From: Candidatus Fermentibacterota bacterium
GTDB lineage: Bacteria; Fermentibacterota; Fermentibacteria; Fermentibacterales; JCC-6
Length of the DNA stretch: 64,000 nt
Reading direction: 5' to 3'
Assembly (NCBI GenBank): GCA_030609965.1
Contig: JAUWSQ010000007.1
Coordinates: forward strand, 1-64,000
This document shows, in pieces, positions 25,887 through 35,729 of this stretch. Each line of letters starts with the position of its first letter. The stretch's first letter is position 1. Position numbers and translations under genes: made by a program. The notes beneath the pieces were generated by a model that was not told where the DNA came from, searched no databases, and saw only the letters and a list, made by a program, of their open reading frames with translations.

Positions 25887-27329
25887 TTAATCCAGATTTT
25901 CAAGTACGGACAGGAAGAACTTCCAGAAACGCTGAAGTGAAGAAATACTGGCTCTCTCTCCCGGTATGTGGACATCTCTGATATCAGGACCCATCGATAT
26001 CATGTCCATACCCCCTATCCGCTCACCTATTATGCCGCATTCCAGCCCGGCATGCACGGATTCAATCAGAGGTTTGTCTCCTGATATTTCTGTGTAAATC
26101 CCAATCAGTTTTTCAAGCAGCGTGGAATTAGAATCAGGTATCCATCCGGGGTATGATCCGCCCGTGCTGAATGCGCATCCTGAAAGCCGGGCAACAGCAG
26201 CTATTCTATCGCCAAGAGCCTCCTTCGCGCTTTCCATCGGGCTTCGTACGGTAAGTTCAATATTCAATTCTTCGTCACTCATAGATACGATAGCCAGGTT
26301 AACGGAAGTCTCTACCAGTCCTTCAATTACACCACTTTTCTTCTCCACCCCATGGGGAAGCGCAAGCAGCAGATTGGCAATCCGCAGACTGGTTTCATAA
26401 TCGACAATCCCTGTTTTGGCAGTCTCATTCTCCAGCTGGATTGTAATCCCATCTTCGATCCCGCTGTATTCAAATGCAATTTCCTCAGAAACCCGGCTCA
26501 GGTATTCCATTGCCTGATCAGAATCGTTATTGGGAAAATGAACGATAGCGGAAGAATTGCGAGGAATCGCGTTTCTTTTGGTACCGCCTGATATTCCTGC
26601 GATTCGGCAGTTGTGCTCAATGCAGAGTCTTCTGAGAATCCTTCCAAGAAAACGGATCGCATTCCCACGGTTCTTATCTATCTCCATCCCCGAATGACCG
26701 CCTTTCAGCCCGGAGATCTCAAGGCGAAAACAATCAACCGGTTCGCAGCGCGAAAGAGGCATGCTCAGATGAATATCCATACCACCGGCACAACCTATCG
26801 TGAAAACTCCCTCGTCTTCCGAGTCGAGATTAATAAGACGTCTGAAATTTATCCACTCCGGGGCAAGATTACCGGCTCCAGTAAGTCCCCTTTCCTCATC
26901 AGTTGTGAAGAGGCACTCCAGAGGAGGATGAACATTATCTCGGGAATCCAGCACTGCAAGCATAAGCGCGACGCCTATTCCGTTATCCGCACCAAGGGTG
27001 GTATCGGGGGAAATGACCCAGTCACCACGGATTATCGGGATTATCGGGTCCTTTGAATGATCATGGCTGCTTTCATCCGTCTTTTCGGCAACTATGTCTA
27101 CATGGGCCTGGAGGAGGAGTCCGGGATGATCGGCCGCCTTACCTGAGCCGGCGCAGCGGATAAGAACATTATCATATTCATCCCGACTGTACTCCAGATC
27201 TCTTTTTCTCGCGAACTCGACTAGAAAATCCGCAATTCTCTCCTCTTCACCTGACGGCCTGGGAATTCTGGATATTTCCTCAAACCAGTACCAGACCTCT
27301 TTAGGTTCGATGTTATCTAATACCCTCAT
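25887..27329 (-). CDS. pepD: Aminoacyl-histidine dipeptidase (PepD, M20 family)
   Basis: 480 aa. M20C metallopeptidase. Zinc ligands and their surroundings: LLQAHVDIVAEK, GADNGIGVALMLAVLD and FTTDEERGLTGAGNL. The lid domain starts near 'EISGLKGGHSGMEIDKNRGNAI'-type sequence, and the C-terminus has SVHAGLECGIIGER and the late His region SMGPDIRDVHIPGER. Hydrolyses Xaa-His and other dipeptides in the cytoplasm. It sits with a glutamine amidotransferase upstream and near peptidase T, consistent with a peptide-using life style. Confidence 0.93.
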   Translation of the reverse strand: MRVLDNIEPKEVWYWFEEISRIPRPSGEEERIADFLVEFARKRDLEYSRDEYDNVLIRCAGSGKAADHPGLLLQAHVDIVAEKTDESSHDHSKDPIIPIIRGDWVISPDTTLGADNGIGVALMLAVLDSRDNVHPPLECLFTTDEERGLTGAGNLAPEWINFRRLINLDSEDEGVFTIGCAGGMDIHLSMPLSRCEPVDCFRLEISGLKGGHSGMEIDKNRGNAIRFLGRILRRLCIEHNCRIAGISGGTKRNAIPRNSSAIVHFPNNDSDQAMEYLSRVSEEIAFEYSGIEDGITIQLENETAKTGIVDYETSLRIANLLLALPHGVEKKSGVIEGLVETSVNLAIVSMSDEELNIELTVRSPMESAKEALGDRIAAVARLSGCAFSTGGSYPGWIPDSNSTLLEKLIGIYTEISGDKPLIESVHAGLECGIIGERIGGMDMISMGPDIRDVHIPGERASISSLQRFWKFFLSVLENLD

Positions 27330-27364
27330 TTATCCGACCTTTCATGTCTTTCAGATCTGGAGCC

Positions 27365-28069
27365 TTAGTTTCTTCGACGCCCCACGAATGTGTTGAGAAA
27401 ATACTCAAAGAAAACTTTTCCGGTCTCGATTGATGGCCCGTCCTCAAGCACGGACGCAAGATCGATGCCGTTATCCTTCAGAAGCCTGGCTTCCTTAAGA
27501 AATAGTCTGTTGCCTTCAGCGCGTGTGAATTCCGGGTGGAATTGCAGGCTGAAAAGGTTCTTTTCCCTGTCAGCGAATCCCTGAATATCCGTGTGAGCGT
27601 TTGTAGCTATTACTTCAGAAGTATCAGGAATTTTCAGAACTCTGTCAAAATGCGACTGCAGAACCCTGGAAACAGGTGCTGCTCCCGGTATTTCAAGTCC
27701 GCTGCCGATTATCTCTACATCCATCCAGCCAGCCTCAAGACCATTTGAGCATCTGCCGATGGCTGATGGACCGTGGAGTGATCTGCAGATGAGCTGATGC
27801 CCGTAACAGACGCCCATCTGAGGAATATCCTCATCGATACATTTCCTTACGATCTCTTCCGCTTCTTCAAGAAAATCAGCTTCTGCACATATGGATAAAC
27901 TGGACCCTGTATGCATCACGTGTGAATATTCAAGCGGATCGGGAAAATCCTCACCAAAATAGATATACACAGATGTGGAAGCACAATTGTCCGGAAACCA
28001 TCTTCTGAACAATGGCGCTTCCGAGCGATCAACTGAATAATCGAGTATCAGAACATTAACAGTTTTCAT
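27365..28069 (-). CDS. Class I glutamine amidotransferase-like protein
   Basis: 234 aa from ATG 28069 (GAAGGA upstream; an ATG at 28123 lacks a ribosome site). Catalytic triad: nucleophile Cys in GVCYGHQLICRSLHG, His and Glu in LQFHPEFT. Single-domain members of this GMP-synthase-like family hydrolyse glutamine or related amides or gamma-glutamyl compounds, for example gamma-glutamyl peptides. The fused synthase half of GuaA is absent, so it is not GMP synthase by itself. It is 35 bases upstream of pepD. Confidence 0.88.
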   Translation of the reverse strand: MKTVNVLILDYSVDRSEAPLFRRWFPDNCASTSVYIYFGEDFPDPLEYSHVMHTGSSLSICAEADFLEEAEEIVRKCIDEDIPQMGVCYGHQLICRSLHGPSAIGRCSNGLEAGWMDVEIIGSGLEIPGAAPVSRVLQSHFDRVLKIPDTSEVIATNAHTDIQGFADREKNLFSLQFHPEFTRAEGNRLFLKEARLLKDNGIDLASVLEDGPSIETGKVFFEYFLNTFVGRRRN

Positions 28070-28295
28070 GATTCCTTCAGTGTTTCTCTCCATTTTCAGA
28101 AAGTACAGAATTTTCAATATCATAATAGAATAAGAGTATTACAATTAATACGGATTCACTGCTTGATGATTGATTGAAAAAGTAACGTGTTCTGATAAAT
28201 GTCTGGTAACAGGTCTTACCGTTGCGGTTATGAAAATCAGCTGGTATTGTAGCTTTCGAAAAATAACATATTCAACAACGACTGAGGAGGTCACT

Positions 28296-29486
28296 ATGCA
28301 TCTTGCAGTCGATTATTCTGGAGTACATTTCGAGAACCCGTTCGTGCTGGCCTCCGGACCGCCGACCGCAAACGCAGATATGATAAGCAGGGCGTTCGAT
28401 GCCGGTTGGGCGGGTGCTGTTATCAAAACACTGATACTCGAGCCGGTAAACAATCTGCAAAACCGATTCGCTACCATTAAGGTCGGCTCAAAAATCGTGG
28501 CGTTCAAGAATATCGAGTTGCTGAGCGAGCTGAAACCCGAGGACTGGTACCGGGATATACGCACACTCAAAAAGAGATTCCCCAATAAGATTGTCATCGG
28601 AAGCATAATGGGGGACGCGAAGGCGGAAGATCAATGGATAGAACTGGCTCGCGGCTGTCAGGATGCAGGGGTTGACCTTATCGAATTGAATTTCTCATGC
28701 CCGCACGGTTATCCCGATAAAGGGAAAGGGTCCGCAATAGGACAGGCAGAGGAATACTCATCTATGATTACCGGATGGCTGAAGACCGATAGCAGAATCA
28801 CCGTGCCGATTATACCTAAACTGACAGCGGCTGTGAGCGATATAACGCATATCCGTGAAGCCGTTGCTATTGCGGGGGCAGACGGGATATGCGCAATAAA
28901 CACCTATCCCTCGTTGATGGGCTTTGACCTGAAGACACTCGAGCCCAGAGCATCAGTCGGAGGTAACACCACTCCAGGAGGTTATTCCGGTCCGGGACTG
29001 AAGCCAATCGCTTTGAAATGCGTCAGCGACCTCGTCAAAAACCCTGGACTCCCAGTAATGGCTTGTGGCGGGGTATCATCGGGTTATGACGCTGCCGAGT
29101 TTATCTTGCTTGGCGCGCCGATAGTCCAGGTTTGCACAGAGGTGATGTTAGAAGGTTATTCGGTAGTCTCGAAAATAAAAACGGAACTGACGGAGTTTAT
29201 GGGATGGCACGGCTTTTCGACTATTGGTGATTTTCTGGGGCTTGGAAACGAACGCATCCGTAAATTCGCGGAGTTGGATAGAGATTATGCCGTCACAGCG
29301 TGTGTTGACCTGGATAACTGTAGCGGCTGCCAGACCTGTTTTGTATCGTGCCGCGATGCCGGTTATCAAGTCATAGAGATGCGTGACGGTTTCCCTGTTG
29401 TAGACAGGGCGATGTGCAGGGGATGTTCACTTTGTTTCCATGTTTGCCCGAACAATGCTATCAGTATGGTATCCACTGCGGGATAA
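28296..29486 (+). CDS. preA: Dihydropyrimidine dehydrogenase PreA-like / DHODH-like protein with ferredoxin domain
   Basis: 396 aa from ATG 28296, with GAGGAGG upstream. The TIM-barrel flavin domain (1-320) of the dihydroorotate/dihydropyrimidine dehydrogenase family contains YSGVHFENPFVLASGPPT, ELNFSCPHG and MACGGVSSGYDAAEFILLGA. Two 4Fe-4S motifs follow: CSGCQTCFVSCRDAG and CRGCSLCFHVCPNN. That fusion is the PreA subunit, which reduces uracil or thymine using electrons from a PreT subunit. No preT is adjacent. A DHODH role is less likely because of the ferredoxin tail. Confidence 0.88.
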   Translation: MHLAVDYSGVHFENPFVLASGPPTANADMISRAFDAGWAGAVIKTLILEPVNNLQNRFATIKVGSKIVAFKNIELLSELKPEDWYRDIRTLKKRFPNKIVIGSIMGDAKAEDQWIELARGCQDAGVDLIELNFSCPHGYPDKGKGSAIGQAEEYSSMITGWLKTDSRITVPIIPKLTAAVSDITHIREAVAIAGADGICAINTYPSLMGFDLKTLEPRASVGGNTTPGGYSGPGLKPIALKCVSDLVKNPGLPVMACGGVSSGYDAAEFILLGAPIVQVCTEVMLEGYSVVSKIKTELTEFMGWHGFSTIGDFLGLGNERIRKFAELDRDYAVTACVDLDNCSGCQTCFVSCRDAGYQVIEMRDGFPVVDRAMCRGCSLCFHVCPNNAISMVSTAG

Positions 29487-29543
29487 TCTGGACTTGAGGG
29501 ATCGGATGAGCTGTTCGTGGATGTTGTCAGTGTGCGGGTTGAA

Positions 29544-30179
29544 TCAGGGGAAGCTGTTCAGTCCCATGAAATTCGTTACTTTCCACTGGTTATTATCTTT
29601 TCTCAGGATAGCCTGGTACTGCAGCTCCAGCCCCGACGCGGTACTGAACACAAGTGGTATGACAAGATCATTGCCATCGTCCGAATACTCACCGATCTGC
29701 ATTTCATAAATGGAGTAACGTGCTTTCATTACAGGAAGCACTATGGTGCTGGTCAGATAATCCAATGCTGACCAGTCATCTATTTCGTCAGCGGTTGCAG
29801 TATACCCCGCGGTGTTTAATCTGGACAGTGTAGCATCATCGAGATTCTCCTGCAGGATTTCCAGCATTATGTCTATTTCATCGATCCCATCGCTGGAAAT
29901 AAGCTGGGAGATCATAAATGAATCACCGGTTTTCAGAGACTGAAAGAAAACCTCCAGAACAGCTGCTGGATCATTGGGTATGGTAAGAGGAGCTTCATAC
30001 TCAATCGGAATGTCAATCTCTTCCGTAATCAGAAGTGAATCAGGTTCGGTGTTTGCAAGAGAATCAGATTCCGTGTTCTGAAGAGAATCAGGGGGTGTAA
30101 CGATAACCTCATCAGGCTGAGCGTAAACACTTGCAGCAAACATCGTCAGAACTACTGCCATAAATGCAATTTGTTTCAA
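29544..30179 (-). CDS. Exported protein with NTF2-like/DUF4878-like domain
   Basis: 211 aa. Signal peptide at 1-20 (ending VYA-QP). A repeated linker follows, PDSLQNTESDSLANTEPDSLLITE, three copies of a DSLxxTE unit. Residues 70-211 (DPAAVLEVFFQSLKTGDSFMISQLIS, then ELQYQAILRKDNNQWKVTNF) look like the small alpha/beta fold of DUF4878-type lipoproteins, like that at 58359-58844. No lipobox Cys is present, so it is probably periplasmic. Function unknown. Confidence 0.75.
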   Translation of the reverse strand: MKQIAFMAVVLTMFAASVYAQPDEVIVTPPDSLQNTESDSLANTEPDSLLITEEIDIPIEYEAPLTIPNDPAAVLEVFFQSLKTGDSFMISQLISSDGIDEIDIMLEILQENLDDATLSRLNTAGYTATADEIDDWSALDYLTSTIVLPVMKARYSIYEMQIGEYSDDGNDLVIPLVFSTASGLELQYQAILRKDNNQWKVTNFMGLNSFP

Positions 30180-30373
30180 GACTACCCCCCTTGGATATCA
30201 AAAAACTTCTTACTCATAACACACAATAGTGAATAAACGGAAGGAGAGCAACAACCCCCTTCATCATACCTGCACTCTTTAGCAAGTATTATATGTCAAC
30301 AATTCCATAAGTTCTAATAGAACAATGGTTTCAGATACTTTTATCCAGAACGGGGAAGTGCTGCCGTATATGT

Positions 30374-31591
30374 TCACTGAACGCCCCATATCCTGAGCGT
30401 TTCGAGGACTATCCTATATGACAGTTCAAGCCCCTTCTCAGCTATCCACTCGTTTCTTGAGTGGAAAAGCTCTCCACCAGTCGGAAGATTTACAGTAGGG
30501 ATTCCCATAAAAGATAATCTGGACCCATCGGTACCACCCCGGATAGAGCTTTCCTCAGGTTCAAGCCCGACTTGCCCGGTTGCTCTTACAGCGAAATCCA
30601 CAGCCCTTCTGTCCTGCATAAGGATTTCTCGAGGATTCATATACTGTTCCGACATTTCCAGGGATATTTCCGCACCTGAATATTTAACCTTTATCCACTC
30701 TTCAAGGCTCCTCATCTTTTCTATCCTCGATCTCATTCCTTCAGAAGTAAAATCACGCAGAATCATCTTCAGTTTTCCTTCGGAGGTCACTGATGATATG
30801 GAGAGAGGGTAGTAATATCCCTCATCTCCGGAACTGTTTTCGGGCATTTCCTCAGGGGGTATCGATGATACAATATCGGTCAGGACCCTCAATGCATTTA
30901 CCATTATTCCATGCGCGCTGCCAGGGTGAACTTCTCTGCCCTTAACCTCCCAGTCTGCGGACCAGGCATTGAAAGTCTGGGTGTCTACTTTTCCCACGGA
31001 ACCGCCGTCTACCGTATAGGCAAAATCAGCACCGAATTTAACAGGGTCAAAATTATCCATACCCCTCCCCACCTCTTCATCAGTTGTGAACGCAATCTTC
31101 AGAGGCGGCACGGGTATCCCACTGCTATTTATTAGAGTATCGAGGATTTCCATAATGATAGCGACACCGGCTTTATCATCCGCACCAAGAAGAGTTGTGC
31201 CGTCGGATGTAATAATTGTATCACCAATATATCTTAGCATATCACTGGTTTCGGAGGGCTTGATAACCACTCCATTGCAAAGCTCAATTGGTTTACCGTC
31301 CCAGTTGCGATGTAGAATGGGATTAACGTTCTCACCGGGTGCCTCGGGTGAGGTGTCCACATGGGCAAGAAGACCTATCACTGTATCGCCGCACCCTTCT
31401 CCGGGAAGAGAAGCGTAAAGAGTACCCTTTTCATCAAGTTCAACATCATCCATTCCAAGCTCTTGAAGTTCAATCTCAAGCATGCGCAGGAACTCGATCT
31501 GCCTGCTGGATGATGGTGATGTTGAAGAGGATGAATCGGAAGCTGTATTTATTCGGGCGTACCTGAGGAATCTATCGGTAAGGTCTGACAT
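30374..31591 (-). CDS. pepT: Peptidase T (tripeptide aminopeptidase)
   Basis: 405 aa, the normal PepT length. M20B family. Zinc ligands lie in LLAHVDTSPEAPG, GADDKAGVAIIMEIL and FTTDEEVGRGMDNF. The substrate-binding TVDGG and the C-terminal IRGGTDGSRLSFMGIPTVNLPTGG and HSRNEWI sequences are all conserved. Releases the N-terminal residue of tripeptides in the cytoplasm. It is divergent from pyrB and monocistronic as far as can be seen. Confidence 0.96.
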   Translation of the reverse strand: MSDLTDRFLRYARINTASDSSSSTSPSSSRQIEFLRMLEIELQELGMDDVELDEKGTLYASLPGEGCGDTVIGLLAHVDTSPEAPGENVNPILHRNWDGKPIELCNGVVIKPSETSDMLRYIGDTIITSDGTTLLGADDKAGVAIIMEILDTLINSSGIPVPPLKIAFTTDEEVGRGMDNFDPVKFGADFAYTVDGGSVGKVDTQTFNAWSADWEVKGREVHPGSAHGIMVNALRVLTDIVSSIPPEEMPENSSGDEGYYYPLSISSVTSEGKLKMILRDFTSEGMRSRIEKMRSLEEWIKVKYSGAEISLEMSEQYMNPREILMQDRRAVDFAVRATGQVGLEPEESSIRGGTDGSRLSFMGIPTVNLPTGGELFHSRNEWIAEKGLELSYRIVLETLRIWGVQ

Positions 31592-31698
31592 TGTATCTCC
31601 TTTTCAAGCATGGATTATTTGATGTATATATACCCGGGTGCGAATATTGAAACAGTCTGACAATCGTCACATTCCGCAATCGGGAAGAAGGTGTATGA

Positions 31699-32622
31699 GT
31701 GGCATCGTTCAGGGGTAGAAGTATAGTATCTATCAGAGACATGTCGCAGGACGATCTGATTAAGGTGGTTTGCACAACAGAGGATGTAAAACGCGGTGAT
31801 TTGACTGGTTTTCTAAATGGAAAAACTGTTGCAACACTTTTTTTCGAACCTTCTACAAGAACCCGCCTTTCGTTTGAATCCGCTGTGTTAAAAAGCGGAG
31901 GTTCCGTTTTCGGGATCGCGAATCCCAAGGCTTCCTCACAGAGCAAGGGTGAATCATTCGCCGATTCTATCAGGACTGTTTCCGGTTACTGCGATGTTCT
32001 GGTGATTCGCCATCCTGTGGAGGGAGCGGCACGTATGGCTTCCGAGCTCACCTCCATACCTGTAATCAACGCAGGTGATGGAGCTAACCAGCATCCCACC
32101 CAGACTTTTCTTGATCTGTTCACCATAAAAGAGAGTTTTGGACGCCTTGATAACCTGAAAATCGGTATGATGGGGGATCTCAAGTACGGGAGAACCGTTC
32201 ATTCCCTTGCCAATGCTCTTGCAATGTTCAGCAATGAACTGGTATTCATCTCACCGCCGTCACTGCAGATGCCGGGGCATATACTGAAGGAGCTGGATGA
32301 CGGAAATATCAGGTACAGGAATATTGCAGACCTTGAAGAAGCTGGAACTCTCGATCTCGACATCCTGTATGTTACAAGAATTCAGAAAGAACGTTTCGGT
32401 GATCCGCTTGAATACAAAAAAGTCGCAGGTGTATACAGGGTCACTCAGGAAACAATAGATGCGCTGGGAAAAGACATACGCGTAATGCATCCACTGCCGA
32501 GGGTTGATGAGATAGCAGAAGAGGTTGATACACTGCCCAACGCGATATACTTCACGCAGGCACATAATGGTATCCCGACAAGACAGGCGCTGCTTGGCCT
32601 GGTGACTGGAGGGTTGGAATAA
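31699..32622 (+). CDS. pyrB: Aspartate carbamoyltransferase catalytic subunit
   Basis: 307 aa from GTG 31699 (AGAAGG 7 bases upstream; the nearby ATG at 31695 is out of frame). Carbamoyl-phosphate loop FFEPSTRTRLSFESA; GDGANQHPTQTFLDLFTI; aspartate-side HPLPRVDEI. Forms N-carbamoyl-aspartate, the committed step of pyrimidine synthesis. Its stop overlaps the pyrI start (TAATG), so a B-class ATCase of catalytic and regulatory chains is expected. Confidence 0.97.
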   Translation: MASFRGRSIVSIRDMSQDDLIKVVCTTEDVKRGDLTGFLNGKTVATLFFEPSTRTRLSFESAVLKSGGSVFGIANPKASSQSKGESFADSIRTVSGYCDVLVIRHPVEGAARMASELTSIPVINAGDGANQHPTQTFLDLFTIKESFGRLDNLKIGMMGDLKYGRTVHSLANALAMFSNELVFISPPSLQMPGHILKELDDGNIRYRNIADLEEAGTLDLDILYVTRIQKERFGDPLEYKKVAGVYRVTQETIDALGKDIRVMHPLPRVDEIAEEVDTLPNAIYFTQAHNGIPTRQALLGLVTGGLE

Positions 32623-33080
32623 TGGCGAGAGCTTACAAGGTTTATTCCATAGAGAACGGCACCGTGATCGATCATATTCCAACTCCCCTTGCTCTTAAGG
32701 TTATCCGTATACTGGGTCTGGAGAACGAGGGAATTATGACGATCGGGATCGGCTTCAACTCCGAGAAACACCCTCGCGGCAAAGATATTCTGAAGATCGA
32801 AAACCGTGAACTCTCGCATGAAGAAACGAACAAGATATCCCTGATAGCCCCCGACGCGACAATCAATATCATCAAGAACGGCGAAGTGGTAGAGAAACGA
32901 CTGATCACACTGCCCTCGGAAGTCAGGGATATACTCTCCTGCCCCAATCCCAATTGTGCCACCAATCAGCTGGGAGCCAGGAAGCACTTCCTGCTTGAGA
33001 ATAAAGATACAGTCACCTACAGATGCGTATACTGCGAAAGAGCCACAGTGATTAATCCGGATATGCTTGCATCAAAGTAA
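32622..33080 (+). CDS. pyrI: Aspartate carbamoyltransferase regulatory subunit
   Basis: 152 aa, typical PyrI. The N-terminal allosteric domain (KVYSIENGTVIDHIPTPLALKVIRIL, then GKDILKIENREL) precedes a C-terminal zinc domain with four Cys (CPNPNCATNQ and YRCVYCERA). Binds CTP/ATP and holds the PyrB trimers together in the dodecamer. One-base overlap with pyrB. Confidence 0.97.
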   Translation: MARAYKVYSIENGTVIDHIPTPLALKVIRILGLENEGIMTIGIGFNSEKHPRGKDILKIENRELSHEETNKISLIAPDATINIIKNGEVVEKRLITLPSEVRDILSCPNPNCATNQLGARKHFLLENKDTVTYRCVYCERATVINPDMLASK

Positions 33081-33145
33081 GGGATTACTCACTGAGTATT
33101 TGAAAATCAAGTTAAATAGCGAGTAACGCAGTTGGAGGTGTTCGA

Positions 33146-33295
33146 TTGAAGCGCACATCAATACTTCTTTCCGCCCTGATCTGCATTTTTCTCCTCCCGC
33201 TGAATACTCAAGCGACCAGGCTGATATTCGAGACCGGACAGTTCTCTTTCCAGGCCCTCAGAACCATAGGATATGCTGTGAACGACGGTGCTGGA
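33146..33295 (+). pseudogene. 5' fragment of a secreted-protein gene
   Basis: Good ribosome site (TTGGAGG) and ATG 33146, then a Sec signal peptide of about 24 residues (LLSALICIFLLPLNTQA) and some 25 residues of mature protein (TRLIFETGQFSFQALRTIGYAVNDG). The coding pattern then stops and the sequence enters, in reverse, the 3' end of another gene. One of the few 5' remnants here; the rest of the region keeps mainly 3' ends. Confidence 0.6.
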
Positions 33296-33316
33296 TTTTT
33301 AGAGAATCCAAGAAAA

Positions 33317-34241
33317 CTACCTGATGATCAAAAACTTCAAAGCGCTCCCCGGCTCCCCAGCCAGTCTTGCGAAGTAAACACCATCGGGAATATTATCTGA
33401 TGGAGTCCAGCTGATCTGATCGCTTCCGCTGCAGTTGATCTCCGAGATCTGCTTACCGGTGATATCAAAAAGGACAATCGAAGAATTCGCGGAACCGTTG
33501 ACCGTAAAAACCGTGCTTCCCAGGACAGGGTTGCCGGCAATAGTCAGTACTGCCCCGGTCAGTTCCGGTGTTTCTGTTATGCCGGTGCCTCCCGCTCCAC
33601 GATAGATGCCAGTGTTTCTGGCATAACACCCCGCATGGGCCAATCGCACCTGTCTGCAGCTACAGATCCATCGGTATCCCAGGCGTAAACAAAGCCGTCC
33701 CATGTGGCCGCTACCAGTTCGTAGAATCCGTCACCGTCAATATCTCCTGCACTCACTCCTGAGATAGAGGGACCGCTCATCATCTTCGGGTATCCAGCGA
33801 TGACCGATCCATCACCCGAGAGGGCGAACAGCTCACCGCCGTTGGTCACGAAACAGACACCCTGGAAGCCGTCGTTATTCACATCGACGATAGTTGGCAG
33901 TCCCTCGGGCCAGTTGGTCTGAGCTACAGGCCAGCCGGTTAATGGTAAACCTATTGAAATATCCAAAGTATGAACGCGGTAAGCTGATCCCAGATGATTG
34001 TCTACCGCGATAAGCTCCGGGAAACCATCGGATGTTATATTACCCAGCCCGATCCCTCTTCGTAAAGCCGGGCGGCGATGTCCAGCCTTCCGTTCTCCGC
34101 CGAGAGCCATGCTGCCACTGTACGCCGTGGCACACCGTTGCTGGACGCTGCGGCTGGGAAACAGTCTGAAAATCCGCTGGTGGAAACCTGTTCGTATTCG
34201 GAGAATCTCTGTGTCGTTGTTGAATGATTTCCAACCTCCAT
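33317..34241 (-). pseudogene. Degraded FG-GAP/sorting-domain protein gene
   Basis: Three reading-frame blocks on the same strand form one former gene: 34050-34241 (VAAWLSAENGRLDIAARLYEEG), 33600-34070 (FG-GAP-type repeats: IGLGNITSDGFPELIAVDN, IVDVNNDGFQGVCFV, SAGDIDGDGFYELVAATWDGFVYAWD) and 33317-33640 (ARNTGIYRGAGGTG, a sorting domain with IVLFDITGKQIS, IPDGVYFARLAG and a KFLIIR end). Frame changes near 34050 and 33630 break it. DxDxDG calcium-binding motifs are visible. It resembles the C-terminal half of gingipain-like or integrin-like surface proteins; the 5' part is missing. Confidence 0.75.
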
Positions 34242-34342
34242 CCCGACGCCGGCCAGAGGTTAAAAAAATATTACTGCTGTGGATTTCATATCGCTGCTCC
34301 TTCGTTTGGTGTTACAGCGATGTTACTCGGTCAGTGGAATCT

Positions 34343-35449
34343 CTATTCCATTGTGATGATATATATCCTCTGAAAGTAGTCAGGATTTTCGTCATATGCA
34401 AGTATTCCCTCGGGACAGAAGGTGAATTCCCATGAAAGTGAAGCCCCAGGAATAATATAGCTTTGAAGCAACTCCCCTTCAGGCGTCCAGAGGTCAAGAA
34501 CTGCGTCATCTTCTGTTCCTCTGCGAACCCAGAGATTTCCCTCTTCACTAACACCAAGTCCTGTGATAGATCTGCGGAAAGGATAGGGTTCAATATCAAA
34601 GCCCATATCCCTGCCGTTCAGAGTCGTAAGCCTTGCCCTGAGATATGTAGCTTCATCAGCAATTTCCTGCTCTGTTTTACTGATCATGTCCAGCTCCATC
34701 TCAATCGTGCCTGTCAGAGAACCGTCGGGAGCGTAGCGGTAGACCACATAGTGGTTGTCTTCATAAGGGGCTATAAAGACATCTCCTGTGTTCCTGTCTG
34801 CAGTCCAGTAAAGATTTGAGAAATCACGCATAACTCCCGATAATTCCTCAAGGGAGGAGATTGAGTATTCTTCATACCAGTATGTAACTGATGGCTCCAT
34901 AGTTAAACTGTACCTGCCTATTAGCATCGGAATTCCAGGTTCATCAGATGAACTCTCCAACACTCTGAGAGCTACAATATCCATTGAATCCACTGCACAC
35001 ATTCCCATGTGAACATTGCTGTGAATATCGAGTAATACGCCTTCTCTGGAGTAATCAGGATTGATTGCTGTCAGACCCTCTCCCCATGGATCCATGACTG
35101 CAAGCTGGCCGTTGCCGAGCAAAACCATTCCGAGTGGTCGCTGGAATTCACCTGGAGCATTCCCTCTGCGACCAATTGTTCTAATGCATTCACCGTCAGA
35201 TGAGAATATTCTGATATTGCCAACGCTCATATCGAGGACGGCTATGTTTCCATTAGAGTCGTACATCAACCCCTCGATGGCTCCAAACATGTATGAGGAA
35301 TCCCCAAACTCAACACCGATAGTATCGGAAACTGCAAGAATCTGGAATTCTTCCTCTGAAGTGTCTTCTGTGTCTGAACTGGAGTCATTTGACGGATCTG
35401 AACAACCGATAAGAAGAACTGAAACACTGAACAAATAAATTAACTTCAT
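34343..35449 (-). CDS. 6-bladed beta-propeller lipoprotein
   Basis: 368 aa. Lipoprotein signal with lipobox LLIGC (Cys16), acidic Ser/Asp linker, then NHL/6-bladed propeller repeats: FGAIEGLMYDSNGNIAVLDMSVGNIRIFSSDGECIRTIGRRGNAPGEFQRP, and later TGLGVSEEGNLWVRRGTEDDAVLDLW. This protein family, best known in Bacteroidetes, has no fixed function. Paralogue of the gene at 45380-46543; 3' fragments of further members lie at 36345-36609 and 40893-41023. Confidence 0.85.
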   Translation of the reverse strand: MKLIYLFSVSVLLIGCSDPSNDSSSDTEDTSEEEFQILAVSDTIGVEFGDSSYMFGAIEGLMYDSNGNIAVLDMSVGNIRIFSSDGECIRTIGRRGNAPGEFQRPLGMVLLGNGQLAVMDPWGEGLTAINPDYSREGVLLDIHSNVHMGMCAVDSMDIVALRVLESSSDEPGIPMLIGRYSLTMEPSVTYWYEEYSISSLEELSGVMRDFSNLYWTADRNTGDVFIAPYEDNHYVVYRYAPDGSLTGTIEMELDMISKTEQEIADEATYLRARLTTLNGRDMGFDIEPYPFRRSITGLGVSEEGNLWVRRGTEDDAVLDLWTPEGELLQSYIIPGASLSWEFTFCPEGILAYDENPDYFQRIYIITME

Positions 35450-35482
35450 GGAAGACCTCCTATACTGATATGTGAAAATGAA

Positions 35483-35578
35483 TCAGCGCGCAATGCGCAC
35501 TTTGTTACGACCGGCTTCCTTCGCTTGATAGAGAGCAGTGTCCGCAGCTGATATCAAATCAGAAATAGTTTCCCTGCC
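35483..35578 (-). pseudogene. 3' fragment of a GGDEF (diguanylate cyclase) gene
   Basis: About 31 codons before a TGA encode RETISDLISAADTALYQAK then EAGRNKVRIAR, the unmistakable C-terminal end of GGDEF domains (ADxALYxAKxxGRN). The rest of the domain, including the GGDEF active site, is absent; the upstream sequence switches to an unrelated stretch before IS91 relic A. Confidence 0.8.
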
Positions 35579-35729
35579 ATGCAATAGGACAGTGGATTCT
35601 CCACAATCCCATGACCTGCTCACAAAGCAACCCATTCGTTCCAATAAGCCTCCGATTCCTGCCTGAAACGATACCAGCTGAATTATTCCCAGTCAACATT
35701 GTTGCCGTCAGATGTGCACTGGAGACTTG

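Noticed and set aside
28296-29486. Annotation as dihydroorotate dehydrogenase (pyrD)
   Set aside because: The two C-terminal 4Fe-4S motifs on the same chain fit PreA better than PyrD.
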